A DNA stretch of 64,000 nucleotides, from positions 1 through 64,000 of the forward strand of contig NZ_JALDYX010000014.1 in NCBI RefSeq assembly GCF_024267675.1. Direction: 5' to 3'. The position numbers were made by a program, and so were the translations under genes. Source of the stretch: Marinobacterium sedimentorum. GTDB lineage: Bacteria; Pseudomonadota; Gammaproteobacteria; Pseudomonadales; Balneatricaceae. Shown here piece by piece: positions 25,754 through 35,743 of the stretch. Under the pieces are notes generated by a model. It saw only the letters and a list, made by a program, of their open reading frames with translations. It had not been told where the DNA came from and ran no database searches. Numbering within the stretch: the stretch's first letter is position 1; each line of letters starts with the position of its first letter.

Positions 25754-27817
25754 TCACTTTTTATAATTGAAATCCAACCCAGTAACACCACTCGTTGCAA
25801 CGCTTAAGGTGATAGTACCGTCATTGCCGTTGGAGGTACCCGTCGTGAACCCAGTCACTTGAGCCGGATTTCCGATCGATACTGTTGGGTTAAGATAGGC
25901 GCTATTTGAGGTCGTGGTCGGGCTAATGGTGACCGATCCGACACTGGGTACTACATAGCAATTATAGGAAGCCGTGGACCCTGTGACGACAGGCACATCA
26001 CAAGAGCCTGACGATATCCCAACTGATATTTTGTTGAGCTGTATTCCGGTGGACGTTTGCGATATGACACCGGAAAGCACCACCAGCGAACTGGTGCTCA
26101 GGTTGGTAACCGCTAGGGAGGCCGCCTTGATACCCGGGCTCGGTATAATACGGTTATCCTTGCCTAGATAAGAACTCGGATTTGCATAAGTATTGCCCAA
26201 AATACCAGTGTTATCGGTTTTGCTCGTCGCCGTTATCGTAGTGGCCGCGCTGGTGGTAGTGCCACCGGTCACGCGCCCGCGACTGTAAACACCATAGTAG
26301 TCAGTTGCATCGTCCACCACGGTATCAATATTTTGCGAGGTAACCGTTGCCACTGCCGTACTGGCTGTACTCCAGGTAGTCAGCAATGTCATGTTGATTT
26401 CATAGAAAGGTACATATTGCAGCCAGTCTTTCGAAGATAGCAGCGCGGCCGACGCTGCTACAGTATTCGTCATATAGTCCGTCCAGGTACTGTTATAGGA
26501 CATATCATCATAATAGAGCCCGCGAGACAGAACCTGGGTTTTAGCTGCCGGGAAGGTATCAAAATCACGCCCGGTCAGTGAACTCGCAACGGAACTGGCA
26601 AAAATTCCATCCTGGACTTTATCTCCCACATATTGCTGGTAGGTCGCCAGGCTGGAGCTGGCCGAGCTCGTCAGATAGCTATACGGCATCACATTCAGAT
26701 CCAGCATCTTCCAGTTCGGGAACAACCGGAAGATACCGTCAACGCGACGAAACCGGCAGGCCTCCAGATAGCGGTCGCCATTGACCGCTTCAGCCAAGGT
26801 CGGTGTCGATGCCGTCGGCGGGCTGGGGCTGAACTTGTAATGTTTGTGCGCACCGCTGGTCACGGTATTGTCGTACCGAGGAACACCGTTTGTGGCGTAG
26901 TCGTAGTTTGAAGAGTCGTGGTGCTGAGCACAGCAACGGGTGCAAAAATTGGACTGGGTAAAATTTCCCTGCGTATAGGGTGTCCCTGTCGCTACATCAT
27001 CCACAATGTTTCCTGCAGCAACATCCAGGCCAGTGGTCTGGCCGTTAAATGTATGGTGGTAAGGCGTGAAGCCGTCAGTCGGCGTGGTATTAAGTACGCA
27101 GAAGCAATTGACAGTAACAAATTCCTCGGCATCGACCTGTTTGTAGTCGGTTGTATCATAAGTCACGGTAGTAAAGCGTACCTCTGTGCTCTCGTTACTC
27201 TGTTCCACATCGGGCAGCGGCTTGGAGGTTTCACGCGCCTTGCCGTCACCAACATCTATGGGCACAACATCCGGTACACCACCAGGGGTATGGTCAACTT
27301 CCGGCCTGCTTCCACCCAGGCCAGACTTGTCGATGAACTTCGAGACCTGAGGATTAATGGCAGCAATGACAGATGAAAGCGACAGGCTGCTGGCGCCGCT
27401 GTCCCAGCTCACGCTGAGGGTCACATTCTTGAAATCAGCACTCGCTGCAGAGGCTGCACTGATAACACCGCCGGAAACACTGTAGGGCGTGACCGTCCAG
27501 GCAACATTATAGGTATAACTGGTTGAACCCGCGGTGACCGTCTCAGTACCAGTACCATTGTCGATATCGTCAAAACTGTTCAGGCTGCTGCTGGTTGTCG
27601 CAATCGAATCAAAGCCGCGCAGTTCCTCAAGTTTCTTTTCCGCCACAGCCGTTGCCAAGGCACGTTGCTGAGAGTCTGAGGCAGTACTCAGGAAAACGCC
27701 CTGCAACTGCAGGATGGCCACAATACCAATCACCGCCACGATCAGTGAAATCAGAACTTCGATCAGTGTAAAGCCCCGCAGATACCGCAGACCGGGGTAA
27801 CGCGTTAATGTTTTCAT
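25754..27817 (-). CDS. Unusually long PilV-like prepilin with Cys/His cluster
   Basis: 687 residues, against about 170-190 for ordinary PilV. The N terminus is a class III/type IV prepilin leader and helix (YLRGFTLIEVLISLIVAVIG, cleavage at Gly16/Phe17, Glu at +5), so it should be processed by PilD and enter the pilus. The rest is low-complexity Ser/Thr-rich beta-type sequence interrupted by a Cys/His-rich section (NCFCVL, NFCTRCCAQHHDSSNY, HKHYKF, ACRFRR; about 235-360). No von Willebrand or PilY1 propeller signature is recognised. TAGGAG precedes the ATG; the gene follows pilX by 9 bases. I know no function for the large C-terminal part. Confidence 0.75.
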   Translation of the reverse strand: MKTLTRYPGLRYLRGFTLIEVLISLIVAVIGIVAILQLQGVFLSTASDSQQRALATAVAEKKLEELRGFDSIATTSSSLNSFDDIDNGTGTETVTAGSTSYTYNVAWTVTPYSVSGGVISAASAASADFKNVTLSVSWDSGASSLSLSSVIAAINPQVSKFIDKSGLGGSRPEVDHTPGGVPDVVPIDVGDGKARETSKPLPDVEQSNESTEVRFTTVTYDTTDYKQVDAEEFVTVNCFCVLNTTPTDGFTPYHHTFNGQTTGLDVAAGNIVDDVATGTPYTQGNFTQSNFCTRCCAQHHDSSNYDYATNGVPRYDNTVTSGAHKHYKFSPSPPTASTPTLAEAVNGDRYLEACRFRRVDGIFRLFPNWKMLDLNVMPYSYLTSSASSSLATYQQYVGDKVQDGIFASSVASSLTGRDFDTFPAAKTQVLSRGLYYDDMSYNSTWTDYMTNTVAASAALLSSKDWLQYVPFYEINMTLLTTWSTASTAVATVTSQNIDTVVDDATDYYGVYSRGRVTGGTTTSAATTITATSKTDNTGILGNTYANPSSYLGKDNRIIPSPGIKAASLAVTNLSTSSLVVLSGVISQTSTGIQLNKISVGISSGSCDVPVVTGSTASYNCYVVPSVGSVTISPTTTSNSAYLNPTVSIGNPAQVTGFTTGTSNGNDGTITLSVATSGVTGLDFNYKK

Positions 27818-27826
27818 GACCCGCTC

Positions 27827-29080
27827 CTATTTGGTATCAGTCCAGCTACCGGGGTAGCGCGCCAGCTCATAAAAGGTGTCGCCCACGTTCACCAGTTTTT
27901 TCAGCAAGGTCTCGGAATAAACCAATGAGAAACTACCGTTAGTGGCATCCAGATCCTGATTCGACAGCAGCACACCGTAAAGTGTCGGCGAGCCGGTAAC
28001 CTTGACGATAAAGTCTTCATTATTTGGGGTCGGCGCCTGGTTATACCTGTCGGAAAAACCAAACAGAATGCCATAAAAAATGGCACCGCCATTAAGCGTA
28101 ACTTCGCCATGAATGAACAGGATGACCGGTGCATCGTAGCTCGCCACCGCACCGTTGATTGTGCAATCGCCTTCGATCCAGATCAGTGGCAGCTGCCCCT
28201 CATCAGCCCCTCCCGCGTAGAAACGATTTCCCACGGTGCTATTCAGACCGGCACAAGTCACATCAGTCTTGGCGAATGCCTGCATGAATTCATACCAGTC
28301 ATCGACCCCATTGCTGTCGTTGTCTTCCGGCTCGACACCAAAAAGGTTCGTAAAGACATCGGGAATCTCAGTGGGATCATCAATCACTATATCGGTGCAG
28401 TCATAGGTATCGTTCACAGCCACATCTTTTGGGTCACAGATCGGATTTTCCGCTTGAGAGCATCGGCAGGTATGGCACAGGGTAAACCCATCGCTCTGAG
28501 GCAACTTGGCCTTGCTGTCATTGGTACCTTCATACAGCCACTCATCGACATTACAGGTCTGCCAGCTACTGACACCCTTTTTGACAGCTTCAGTTGTCCA
28601 GCCCGAAACGGGAACGCCAGGACCGCCACCGTTGGGGTTGGTGACGATGGAAAAGCTGCCGCTGTCGGGGAAGTTACCATTGGCCATCAGTGGCGGCAGC
28701 TCACCAATATCCAGAAGCGGCACACGGGCGAATTTTTCCTCAACCCGGGCAAGACCCGTGGTGTCAACCGACTCACCGCTTGCATTCAGCACCACGGAGT
28801 CAGTACCCGTAACCGCGGACACCGACACGCTGGCATTGGTGCTGCCGTAGGGCATATACAGGCTTTCTCCGGCCCAGCTGGCATCATCCAGATAGCGCAC
28901 AGCACCATAATCCAGCCCACCCTGGGCGGCAGCCAGTGCTTCCTTGGCCCGGTTGGTATTGGACGATGTCTTGAGTTCAAACATGCCGATCTTGGCGCTG
29001 ACAGCCGCGATGACTGTCAGCAAGGCCAGTATGATAACGGTGACAAACAGCGTCGCCGCACCCGCCTGACGACCTTTCAT
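27827..29080 (-). CDS. PilX-like minor pilin assembly protein
   Basis: 417 residues from the ATG at 29080 (GGGAGG 5 bases upstream); a start 13 codons earlier overlaps pilW and has no ribosome site. The N terminus matches PilX_N: a short polar leader, QAGAATLFVTVIILALLTVI helix and FELKTSSNTNRAKEALAAAQ. The remainder is much longer than the usual ~180-200 residues and contains a cysteine cluster CHTCRCSQAENPIC (about 203-216) and a short Asp-rich stretch (EPEDNDSNGVDD) that could bind calcium. Likely incorporated in or at the tip of type IV pili. Confidence 0.78.
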   Translation of the reverse strand: MKGRQAGAATLFVTVIILALLTVIAAVSAKIGMFELKTSSNTNRAKEALAAAQGGLDYGAVRYLDDASWAGESLYMPYGSTNASVSVSAVTGTDSVVLNASGESVDTTGLARVEEKFARVPLLDIGELPPLMANGNFPDSGSFSIVTNPNGGGPGVPVSGWTTEAVKKGVSSWQTCNVDEWLYEGTNDSKAKLPQSDGFTLCHTCRCSQAENPICDPKDVAVNDTYDCTDIVIDDPTEIPDVFTNLFGVEPEDNDSNGVDDWYEFMQAFAKTDVTCAGLNSTVGNRFYAGGADEGQLPLIWIEGDCTINGAVASYDAPVILFIHGEVTLNGGAIFYGILFGFSDRYNQAPTPNNEDFIVKVTGSPTLYGVLLSNQDLDATNGSFSLVYSETLLKKLVNVGDTFYELARYPGSWTDTK

Positions 29081-29108
29081 AGTTTCCTCCCTGTTCCCGG
29101 TCAGGGAA

Positions 29109-29774
29109 CTAAAGATCATTGCGAATCCGCACCTGATCGGTAATCGTGGTTTTGATTCTGGAATCGCTGAGAGACTCAGCAGTCAGTGTTATGGTCAGAT
29201 TGCGTACTGTAGCTGCTGCAAAAGATGCCGGATTCGGGCCCGGCGTAAAAGTCAGCGACGTTACCTTGATCGCCTGCTCGTCAGTGAGGTTATCCCAGCT
29301 GCCCATGTTGCAATGAGCAGGGGTGGCAAATGAATTAGCCCAGAGTACCTCGACGGCATCGGTAGCGGTATCAAGCCGATAACCAATCAGTTTCGTCGCC
29401 GTACTCGCGCCCGCACTATCCGTGTCATACCCCAGCATTACGCACTGGCCGCTGTCACCCGCCGTCGTCGTGTTCAGGAAAGTGGCAGAACCCGCAGCTG
29501 CATAAACCGCCGCAGGCGCCCCGGCATCGGTAATGGAGGCATAAGGGTTGCTGGCCGCCAGTGCACCATTCCAATACCCTGCCCTGCGCAGATCCCGTAC
29601 CATCAGATCCATCACGGTACGCAGTTCCTGGTTCAGGCGGATAGTCGTGACCGCCTGCTTGGTACTGCCCACCGTCATGCTGAACATGCCGATCACGATG
29701 GCCGACACCAGCAAGCCCAACAGCATGGCGATCATCAGTTCGATCAGGGAGAAACCGCGCTGGCGCACTAGCAT
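29109..29774 (-). CDS. pilW: PilW-like minor prepilin
   Basis: 221 residues. Prepilin leader MLVRQRG then FSLIELMIAMLLGLLVSAIV with Glu at +5; the following segment (QELRTVMDLMVRDLRRAGYW) is typical of PilW. Only two cysteines (about residues 102 and 157) are present, likely a disulfide. Overlaps fimT by 7 bases, so translation is coupled. Part of the minor pilin set that primes type IV pilus assembly. Confidence 0.85.
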   Translation of the reverse strand: MLVRQRGFSLIELMIAMLLGLLVSAIVIGMFSMTVGSTKQAVTTIRLNQELRTVMDLMVRDLRRAGYWNGALAASNPYASITDAGAPAAVYAAAGSATFLNTTTAGDSGQCVMLGYDTDSAGASTATKLIGYRLDTATDAVEVLWANSFATPAHCNMGSWDNLTDEQAIKVTSLTFTPGPNPASFAAATVRNLTITLTAESLSDSRIKTTITDQVRIRNDL

Positions 29775-30334
29775 GATTTGTATCCTGCATAACCTGTCGG
29801 CGAGCAGAGCCGAACACGCCCTATGAAATAGGTCGTCACCCGAACTTGTTCTGCCGCATCACCCATGAAACTGATATTGCCACTCGGAGTGAGGGTGCCA
29901 CGGGTAGGATCGAAACTCACCGACCCGCCTGAAAGACTGGAGGCCATCGATACGCCGGGAAAGCGCTCCTCCGTGACAATATATTGCTGGCCGTTAACAC
30001 TGCAGCTGGCCTGACTGGTGACACTGCCATTGCAGTCACAGGCCGCAAACGGGGCCGTGTCAGTGATACCGTAACACCAGCCTGCCGTATTGAAATTCAC
30101 CGCCACATCCACGTTACGCTTGATGGATTCAGCCCGCGCGTACTGCAAATCGGCATAGAGCGCCTGGGCCGCACCGGTTACGCGGTGACGGTCAAAGACT
30201 GAATTGAACGAGGGAATACCCAAGGCCACAAAGACAGCGAGCACTACCAGTACTACGAGCAGCTCAATCAGAGTTACGCCCGCCTGATGGTGCCTGAGTA
30301 ACGCAGTACGCATTCCTGAATTCTCACGCGCCAT
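29768..30334 (-). CDS. FimT/FimU-like minor prepilin (GspH type)
   Basis: 188 residues from the ATG at 30334 (AAGGA about 11 bases upstream); an alternative ATG at 30313 would shorten the leader to a more usual 12 residues. Prepilin motif HHQAG followed by VTLIELLVVLVVLAV (Glu at +5). The GspH domain contains ADLQYARAESIKRN and a C-terminal RVTTYFIGRVRLC. Several cysteines (ACDCNG, ASCS, KSC at the end) suggest disulfides. First gene of the leftward minor pilin transcript, divergent from pilE. Confidence 0.82.
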   Translation of the reverse strand: MARENSGMRTALLRHHQAGVTLIELLVVLVVLAVFVALGIPSFNSVFDRHRVTGAAQALYADLQYARAESIKRNVDVAVNFNTAGWCYGITDTAPFAACDCNGSVTSQASCSVNGQQYIVTEERFPGVSMASSLSGGSVSFDPTRGTLTPSGNISFMGDAAEQVRVTTYFIGRVRLCSPTGYAGYKSC

Positions 30335-30406
30335 AGCTTGATAGATTCCTTCTGCTAGAGTGGTAGCATACTGCATGGTTAAGGATAGCAACTCGAGGGA
30401 AGTATA

Positions 30407-30808
30407 GTGAAGTATTCTGCACGCGGCTTTACCCTGATTGAGCTGATGATTGTTATGGTCGTTATTGGCATCATCGCAATGTTTGCCTACCCGGCCTACC
30501 TGGACCAGGTACGCAAGAGCCGTCGGGCCGAGGCCCAAAAAGTGCTTATGGCGGGACAGATTGGTGAAGAACGCTACCGTTCATATTTCGATACCTATGG
30601 CAACGCCACCAGCCTTGCCGCTGAGAGCCTGAACATGGGCACTGCAGACTTCTTTACATTCACAATCAATGTTCCGGTTGCATCAGCAGCGACGCACTAT
30701 ACCTTAACCGCCTCAGCTTCCGGCGATCAGCTCAAGGATACGAGCTGTACGACCATGACGCTGGACCAAAGCAATGTCATGACTCCGGCTGCCTGCTGGA
30801 AACGCTGA
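30407..30808 (+). CDS. pilE: PilE-like minor prepilin
   Basis: 133 residues with a short leader (MKYSARG) and the helix FTLIELMIVMVVIGIIAMFA (Glu at +5). The rest matches PilE minor pilins: YPAYLDQVRKSRRAEAQKVL and a C-terminal disulfide (TSCTTMTL to AACWKR). The start codon is GTG with GAGGGAAG just upstream. It points away from the other four pilin genes, whereas in Pseudomonas pilE is in the same transcript as pilV-W-X-Y1. Confidence 0.85.
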   Translation: MKYSARGFTLIELMIVMVVIGIIAMFAYPAYLDQVRKSRRAEAQKVLMAGQIGEERYRSYFDTYGNATSLAAESLNMGTADFFTFTINVPVASAATHYTLTASASGDQLKDTSCTTMTLDQSNVMTPAACWKR

Positions 30809-30867
30809 AGACTCTTCACTTCAGTTCCCCGCGCAACCGCGAAACAATACCCCCAAACAACACCCAC

Positions 30868-30895
30868 AAAAAACGCTGCATCAGCAGCGTTTTTT
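30868..30895. terminator. Bidirectional terminator between pilE and fkpB
   Basis: AAAAAACGCTGC, loop ATCA, GCAGCGTTTTTT: perfect 12-bp stem between convergent genes, only 5 bases from the fkpB stop. Confidence 0.87.
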
Positions 30896-30900
30896 GGGTT

Positions 30901-31329
30901 TCAGGCGACCTGCAATATCTTCACATCGAACAGCAGCGTCTTGCCCGCCAGCGGGTGGTTGAAGTCGATATGCACCACCTGGTCATCGAATGACTTGACC
31001 ACACCGGGCAGTTCGCCGCCGGGTTCCTTAAAGCTGACAACCAGCCCCGGTTCCAGCTCCATGTCCTTGAACTGTGCCCGCGGCAGACGCTGCACATTGG
31101 CGGGGCTTGGCATGCCGAAGGCTTTTTCCGGCACTATGGTGAAGGTCGATTCGGTGCCCGCGGCCAGCCCCATCAGCGGCTCCTCAAAGCCCGGCAACAG
31201 ATTGCCGTCGCCCACGGTAAAGGTCGCAGGCTTGCTCTCGAAGTTGGAATCCACCAACTGTCCATCTTCCAGCTTGATGGCAAAATGCAGGGTCACGGTT
31301 TTGCCGGGCCCAATAGTCTGATCACTCAT
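30901..31329 (-). CDS. fkpB: FKBP-type peptidyl-prolyl isomerase FkpB/SlpA
   Basis: 142 residues of the SlyD/SlpA class: FKBP halves (VTLHFAIKLEDGQLVDSNF and GDGNLLPGFEEPLMGL) around an insert-in-flap domain (PEKAFGMPSPANVQRLPRAQF). It lacks the His-rich tail of SlyD. It catalyses proline isomerisation and acts as a chaperone in the cytosol. Downstream of lspA by 18 bases. In Pseudomonas ispH follows here; it is missing in this window. Confidence 0.92.
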   Translation of the reverse strand: MSDQTIGPGKTVTLHFAIKLEDGQLVDSNFESKPATFTVGDGNLLPGFEEPLMGLAAGTESTFTIVPEKAFGMPSPANVQRLPRAQFKDMELEPGLVVSFKEPGGELPGVVKSFDDQVVHIDFNHPLAGKTLLFDVKILQVA

Positions 31330-31347
31330 GCAAAGATCTCATTTTGT

Positions 31348-31878
31348 TCAGTTAACCTGGGGACGGCGCTTCTCGAAGAACAGCGTGTCGATAATCAGCA
31401 GCACGGCTCCGAGGGTAATGGCGCTGTCAGCCAGGTTGAAAGCCGGGAAGTAGTAGCCAGCGTAATGCAGCGAGATAAAGTCCACCACATGACCCAGCAC
31501 CACCCGGTCGTACAGGTTGCCAAGGGCCCCACCCAGCAGCAGTGCCAGGCCTATGCCAAGCCACCAGTGCAAACGGGAGGTGCGCTTCAGCCAGATGACC
31601 AGCGCCACACTCACCACCAGGGCGACCAGCGCAAAGAACCAGCGCTGCCAGCCACCGGCATCGGCCAGAAAACTGAAGGCCGCGCCGCGGTTATAGAGCA
31701 GCGTCAGGTCGAACACCGATATCACAGGATTGGGGATGCCGTAGTCCAGCATCGTCTCGGCCAGCCATTTGCTGCCCTGATCCAGCGCCACAACGAGCAC
31801 CGACAACCAGAGCCAGACCAGCGAAGAGCCCGGCAGCGCCGGCTCTTCTATACGCTGCGAACTGCGTTTCATGGTCAT
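31348..31878 (-). CDS. lspA: Lipoprotein signal peptidase (signal peptidase II)
   Basis: 176 residues, four transmembrane helices. The catalytic aspartates are in LGNLYDRVVLGHVVDFI (about 118-134) and FPAFNLADSAI (about 144-154). It removes signal peptides of prolipoproteins such as BamD. The start shares a base with the ileS stop (TGATG), so the two are translationally coupled. Confidence 0.95.
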   Translation of the reverse strand: MTMKRSSQRIEEPALPGSSLVWLWLSVLVVALDQGSKWLAETMLDYGIPNPVISVFDLTLLYNRGAAFSFLADAGGWQRWFFALVALVVSVALVIWLKRTSRLHWWLGIGLALLLGGALGNLYDRVVLGHVVDFISLHYAGYYFPAFNLADSAITLGAVLLIIDTLFFEKRRPQVN

Positions 31879-34694
31879 CAGGCGTAGTGGCGGGTTTCGC
31901 CAGCACCATCAACGTTATCGACGCAGCGCTCGCACAGGTCCGGATGCGCCGCATGACGACCGATATCCTCGCGGTGGTGCCAGCAGCGGCCGCACTTGGC
32001 GTGAGCCGATACGCCAATCGCCACTTTCAGCCCCTTGATCTCGGTGGCGCGGGCATCGACTCCGTCTGCCAGCGGTGCCAGGGTTGCCTTTGAGGTCAGC
32101 AGTACAAAGCGCAGCTCATCGCCCAGACGCGCCAGATCCGCCTGCAGGCTCTCATCGGCGTAGAGGGTGACCTCCGCCGCCAGCGAGGCCTTCACCAGCT
32201 TCTCGTTGCGGGCATCTTCCAGGCACTTGTTAACGGCATTCTTGACGCCCAGCACCCGGCTCCAGAAGTCCGCCCCAAAGGCATCATCGGCCGGCAGGGT
32301 AAAGAGCCCCTCATACCAGGTGGTCAGGAAGACGCTGTCTTCACGCTCGCCCGGCAGCACTTCGTGAATTTCTTCGGCGGTAAAGCTGAGGATAGGTGCG
32401 ATCCAGCGTGTCAGCGCTTCGGCGATATGATAAAGCGCGGTCTGGCAGGAGCGACGTGCCAGGCTGTCGGTCTGGGTGGTGTACTGGCGATCCTTGATGA
32501 TATCGAGGTAGAAGCCACCCAGTTCCTGTGCGCAGAAGTGGTGCACCTGCTGATAGACATCCAGGAAGCGGTAGCTGTCATAGGCTGCCGTGATCTTCTG
32601 CTGCAGGCGGTACGCCGCATCCACCGCCCAGCGATCCAGCGCCAGCATGTCTTCGGGCGCCACGCTGTCACGGGCCGGCTCAAAGCCATTCAGGTTGGCC
32701 AGCAGGAAGCGGGCGGTATTGCGAATGCGACGATAGGCATCGGCGGTACGCTGCAGAATCTGCTTGGACACGGCCATCTCGCCGGAGTAATCCGTGGCAG
32801 AGACCCACAGCCGCAGAATGTCGGCACCCAGGGTATCGGTGACTTCCTGGGGTGCAATCACGTTGCCCAGGGACTTGGACATCTTGTAGCCCTTTTCGTC
32901 TACCGTGAAGCCGTGGGTCAGCACCTGCTTGTAGGGGGCGCAGCCATTGATGGCGATAGACGTTTTCAGGGACGACTGGAACCAGCCGCGGTGCTGATCT
33001 GAGCCTTCCAGGTACAGATCGGCCGGGAAGCGCAGCTCGCTGCGCTCACGCAGGACCGCATGGTGCGTAACGCCGGAGTCGAACCAGACGTCCAGGGTAT
33101 CGGTCACCTTGTCGTACTGATCGGCATCGGCGCCCAGCAGGCTGGCCGCATCCAGCTCAAACCAGGCGTCGATACCGCCCTTATCGATGGCCGTGGCGAT
33201 CTGCTCGATCAGACCCGTGGTATTGGGATGCAGCTCACCGGTCTGCTTGTGGGTAAAGACGGTGATAGGCACACCCCAGGTACGCTGGCGGGATACACAC
33301 CAGTCCGGGCTCTGCTCAACCATGGCCTCGATGCGGTTCTGGCCCCACTCCGGGAACCAGCTCACGCCCTTGATGGCTTCGAGCGCCTGGGTCTTGAGCC
33401 CCTTCTCGTCCATGGAAATGAACCACTGCGGCGTGGCGCGGTAGATCAGCGGCGTCTTGGTACGCCAGCAATGCGGGTAGCTGTGTTCAAAGCGTTTCAG
33501 ATGCACCAGCTTGCCTTCACGCTCCAGCGCTTCAACCACAGGGCCATCCGCCTTGTAGACGTGAATACCGGCAAACTCGCCGGTAGCATCGGTGTAGGTG
33601 CCGTTGGCCTGCACCAGGTTCAGCGTGCCCAGGCCATACTGCTGGCCGACCACAAAGTCTTCCACGCCGTGATCGGGCGCGGTGTGCACAGCGCCGGTAC
33701 CGGCATCGGTGGTGACATGATCACCCAGAATCACCGGTACCTGCTTGTCGTAGAACGGGTGAGCCAGTGCCATGTGCTCCAGCGCAGTACCGCTGCAGGT
33801 TCCCAGCACTCTGTAGGGCTCGATGCCCCAGCGCGCCATTACCGCATCAACCATGTCGGCGGCAATCACAACGCGCTCGGCACCCTGATTGATATCCACC
33901 TGCACCAGGGCGTATTCCAGCTCGGCATTGAGCGATACCGCCTGGTTGGCGGGAATGGTCCAGGGCGTAGTGGTCCAGATCACCACCGACAGCGGCCCTT
34001 CGCCGGCCGGGCTGCCAAACTGGGCACTGGCGGCGGTCTGGTCGGCAAAGGTAAAGCGGATGTCGATCGCCGTGGAGGTCTTGTTCTGGTATTCAACCTC
34101 AGCCTCAGCCAGAGCAGACTGACCCACCACACTCCAGTACACCGGCTTGTAGCCCTTGACCAGATGACCGTTCTCGATGATCTTGCCCAGCGCCCGCACT
34201 ATGTTGGCTTCGGTGTCGAAGTTCATGGTCAGGTAGGGATTTTCCCAGTCACCCACCACACCCAGACGGATGAAGTCGGCTTTCTGCCCAGCCACCTGTT
34301 CGGCGGCGTATTCACGGCATTTCTGGCGAAACTCGCTGTAGGGCACCTTGTCGCCGGCGCGGCCGATCAGGGTTTCGACCTTGTGCTCGATCGGCAGACC
34401 ATGACAGTCCCAGCCCGGCACGTAGGGCGCATCAAAGCCCGACAGCGTCTTGGCCTTGACGATCATGTCCTTGATCACCTTGTTGACCGCATGACCGATG
34501 TGAATATTGCCGTTGGCGTAGGGCGGGCCATCATGCAGGATGAACTGCTCGCGCCCCTTGCCCGCTTCGCGCAGCTTGGCGTACAGGTCGATTTCGGCCC
34601 AGCGCGCCAGGCGCGCCGGCTCTCGCTGCGGCAGGTTGCCACGCATCGGGAAAGCCGAATCCGGCAGGTTCAGTGTCGCTTTATAATCGGTCAT
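31878..34694 (-). CDS. ileS: Isoleucyl-tRNA synthetase
   Basis: 938 residues, class I synthetase. HIGH motif in [16 protein letters not shown] (about 58-73), editing (CP1) domain in the middle, KMSKS motif in [10 protein letters not shown] (about 602-611), and a C-terminal zinc finger [12 protein letters not shown] to CERC. This is the bacterial IleS1 type, expected to be mupirocin sensitive. It lies between ribF and lspA, the standard gammaproteobacterial order. Confidence 0.97.
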   Translation of the reverse strand: MTDYKATLNLPDSAFPMRGNLPQREPARLARWAEIDLYAKLREAGKGREQFILHDGPPYANGNIHIGHAVNKVIKDMIVKAKTLSGFDAPYVPGWDCHGLPIEHKVETLIGRAGDKVPYSEFRQKCREYAAEQVAGQKADFIRLGVVGDWENPYLTMNFDTEANIVRALGKIIENGHLVKGYKPVYWSVVGQSALAEAEVEYQNKTSTAIDIRFTFADQTAASAQFGSPAGEGPLSVVIWTTTPWTIPANQAVSLNAELEYALVQVDINQGAERVVIAADMVDAVMARWGIEPYRVLGTCSGTALEHMALAHPFYDKQVPVILGDHVTTDAGTGAVHTAPDHGVEDFVVGQQYGLGTLNLVQANGTYTDATGEFAGIHVYKADGPVVEALEREGKLVHLKRFEHSYPHCWRTKTPLIYRATPQWFISMDEKGLKTQALEAIKGVSWFPEWGQNRIEAMVEQSPDWCVSRQRTWGVPITVFTHKQTGELHPNTTGLIEQIATAIDKGGIDAWFELDAASLLGADADQYDKVTDTLDVWFDSGVTHHAVLRERSELRFPADLYLEGSDQHRGWFQSSLKTSIAINGCAPYKQVLTHGFTVDEKGYKMSKSLGNVIAPQEVTDTLGADILRLWVSATDYSGEMAVSKQILQRTADAYRRIRNTARFLLANLNGFEPARDSVAPEDMLALDRWAVDAAYRLQQKITAAYDSYRFLDVYQQVHHFCAQELGGFYLDIIKDRQYTTQTDSLARRSCQTALYHIAEALTRWIAPILSFTAEEIHEVLPGEREDSVFLTTWYEGLFTLPADDAFGADFWSRVLGVKNAVNKCLEDARNEKLVKASLAAEVTLYADESLQADLARLGDELRFVLLTSKATLAPLADGVDARATEIKGLKVAIGVSAHAKCGRCWHHREDIGRHAAHPDLCERCVDNVDGAGETRHYA

Positions 34695-34720
34695 GTCATG
34701 TCGCTTTGAGGTTATGGGTC

Positions 34721-35647
34721 TTAACAGGCCAATAGCGCCCGGGCCACATCAATATCGTTGAAAATCTGCTGTTTCAGCTGCTCCAGGCCATCGAACTTGC
34801 GCTCTTCACGGATGAAGGCAGCAAATTCAACGCTGAGCAACTGACCATAAAGATCACCTTTAAAATCAAACAGGTGCGTTTCCAGCACAGGCTGAGTGCC
34901 GTTGACGGTCGGGCGCATGCCAATATTGGCCACCCCCGGAATCAGGCGACCATCGTCCAGCTGTGCTCGCACGGCATAGACACCCCGCAGCGGCGCGGCA
35001 AAACGGTGCATGCGCACGTTCGCCGTCGGTACACCCAGAGTTCTGCCCAGCTGCTGTCCCAGCATGACCCGACCGCTGATGCGATAGCGCCGCCCCAGCA
35101 ACCGTTCGGCCAAGTCCAGATCATTCACCGTTAACGCCTGGCGCACCCGGGTGCTGCTGACACGTTCGCCGTCGACCAGACAGGTAGTGGTGTGTTCAAC
35201 CGAGAAGCCCTGGGTCGCCCCCACTGCACGCAACATGGCGTAGTCGCCGGCCCGGTCGCAGCCAAAGCGAAAATCATCGCCCACCACAAAGTGGCGCACC
35301 GCCAGCCCTTCCAGCAACAGGGCTTCGATGAAACTCGCGGCCGGCAAGCTGCGCAGCCGGTCATTGAAGGTCAGGCACAGTACCCGATCGAGCCCCTGAT
35401 CACGCAGCAGGCGTACTTTTTCATCAAACCGCGTCAGGCGCGGCGGTGCATCCTGGCCTGCAAAAAACTCACGCGGCTGCGGCTCGAAGATAATGGCCAC
35501 GGTAGGCAAACCCAGTTCGCGCCCCTTGGCCTTTACCTGTTCCAGCACCTTGACATGCCCGAGGTGCACGCCATCGAAATTGCCGATGGTCGCTACGCAC
35601 ACTCGATGCTTGTCGCGCAGATTATGTAGTCCCCGGATCAATTCCAT
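34721..35647 (-). CDS. ribF: Bifunctional riboflavin kinase / FAD synthetase
   Basis: 308 residues from the ATG at 35647 (a TTG sits just before). N-terminal FMN adenylyltransferase domain with nucleotidyl-transferase motif [13 protein letters not shown] (about 19-31) and a C-terminal flavokinase domain ([20 protein letters not shown] and the [10 protein letters not shown] segment). It turns riboflavin into FMN and FAD. It sits 26 bases upstream of ileS. Confidence 0.95.
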   Translation of the reverse strand: MELIRGLHNLRDKHRVCVATIGNFDGVHLGHVKVLEQVKAKGRELGLPTVAIIFEPQPREFFAGQDAPPRLTRFDEKVRLLRDQGLDRVLCLTFNDRLRSLPAASFIEALLLEGLAVRHFVVGDDFRFGCDRAGDYAMLRAVGATQGFSVEHTTTCLVDGERVSSTRVRQALTVNDLDLAERLLGRRYRISGRVMLGQQLGRTLGVPTANVRMHRFAAPLRGVYAVRAQLDDGRLIPGVANIGMRPTVNGTQPVLETHLFDFKGDLYGQLLSVEFAAFIREERKFDGLEQLKQQIFNDIDVARALLAC

Positions 35648-35743
35648 CAAACGCTAGCCACAGTCTGTAAATAAACCGCAGAATTATAACGCAGATGCAG
35701 CGCAACGAGTACCGCAGCGCTACAAGAAGCTATAACAAGGCCA

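Noticed and set aside
30361..30375. Sigma-54-like TGG-N-GC pattern before pilE
   Set aside because: The spacing between GG and GC is 9, not 10, so it does not fit a -24/-12 promoter.
33060..34709. 549-residue open frame opposite ileS
   Set aside because: Shadow of a highly conserved synthetase gene; no motif, no ribosome site.
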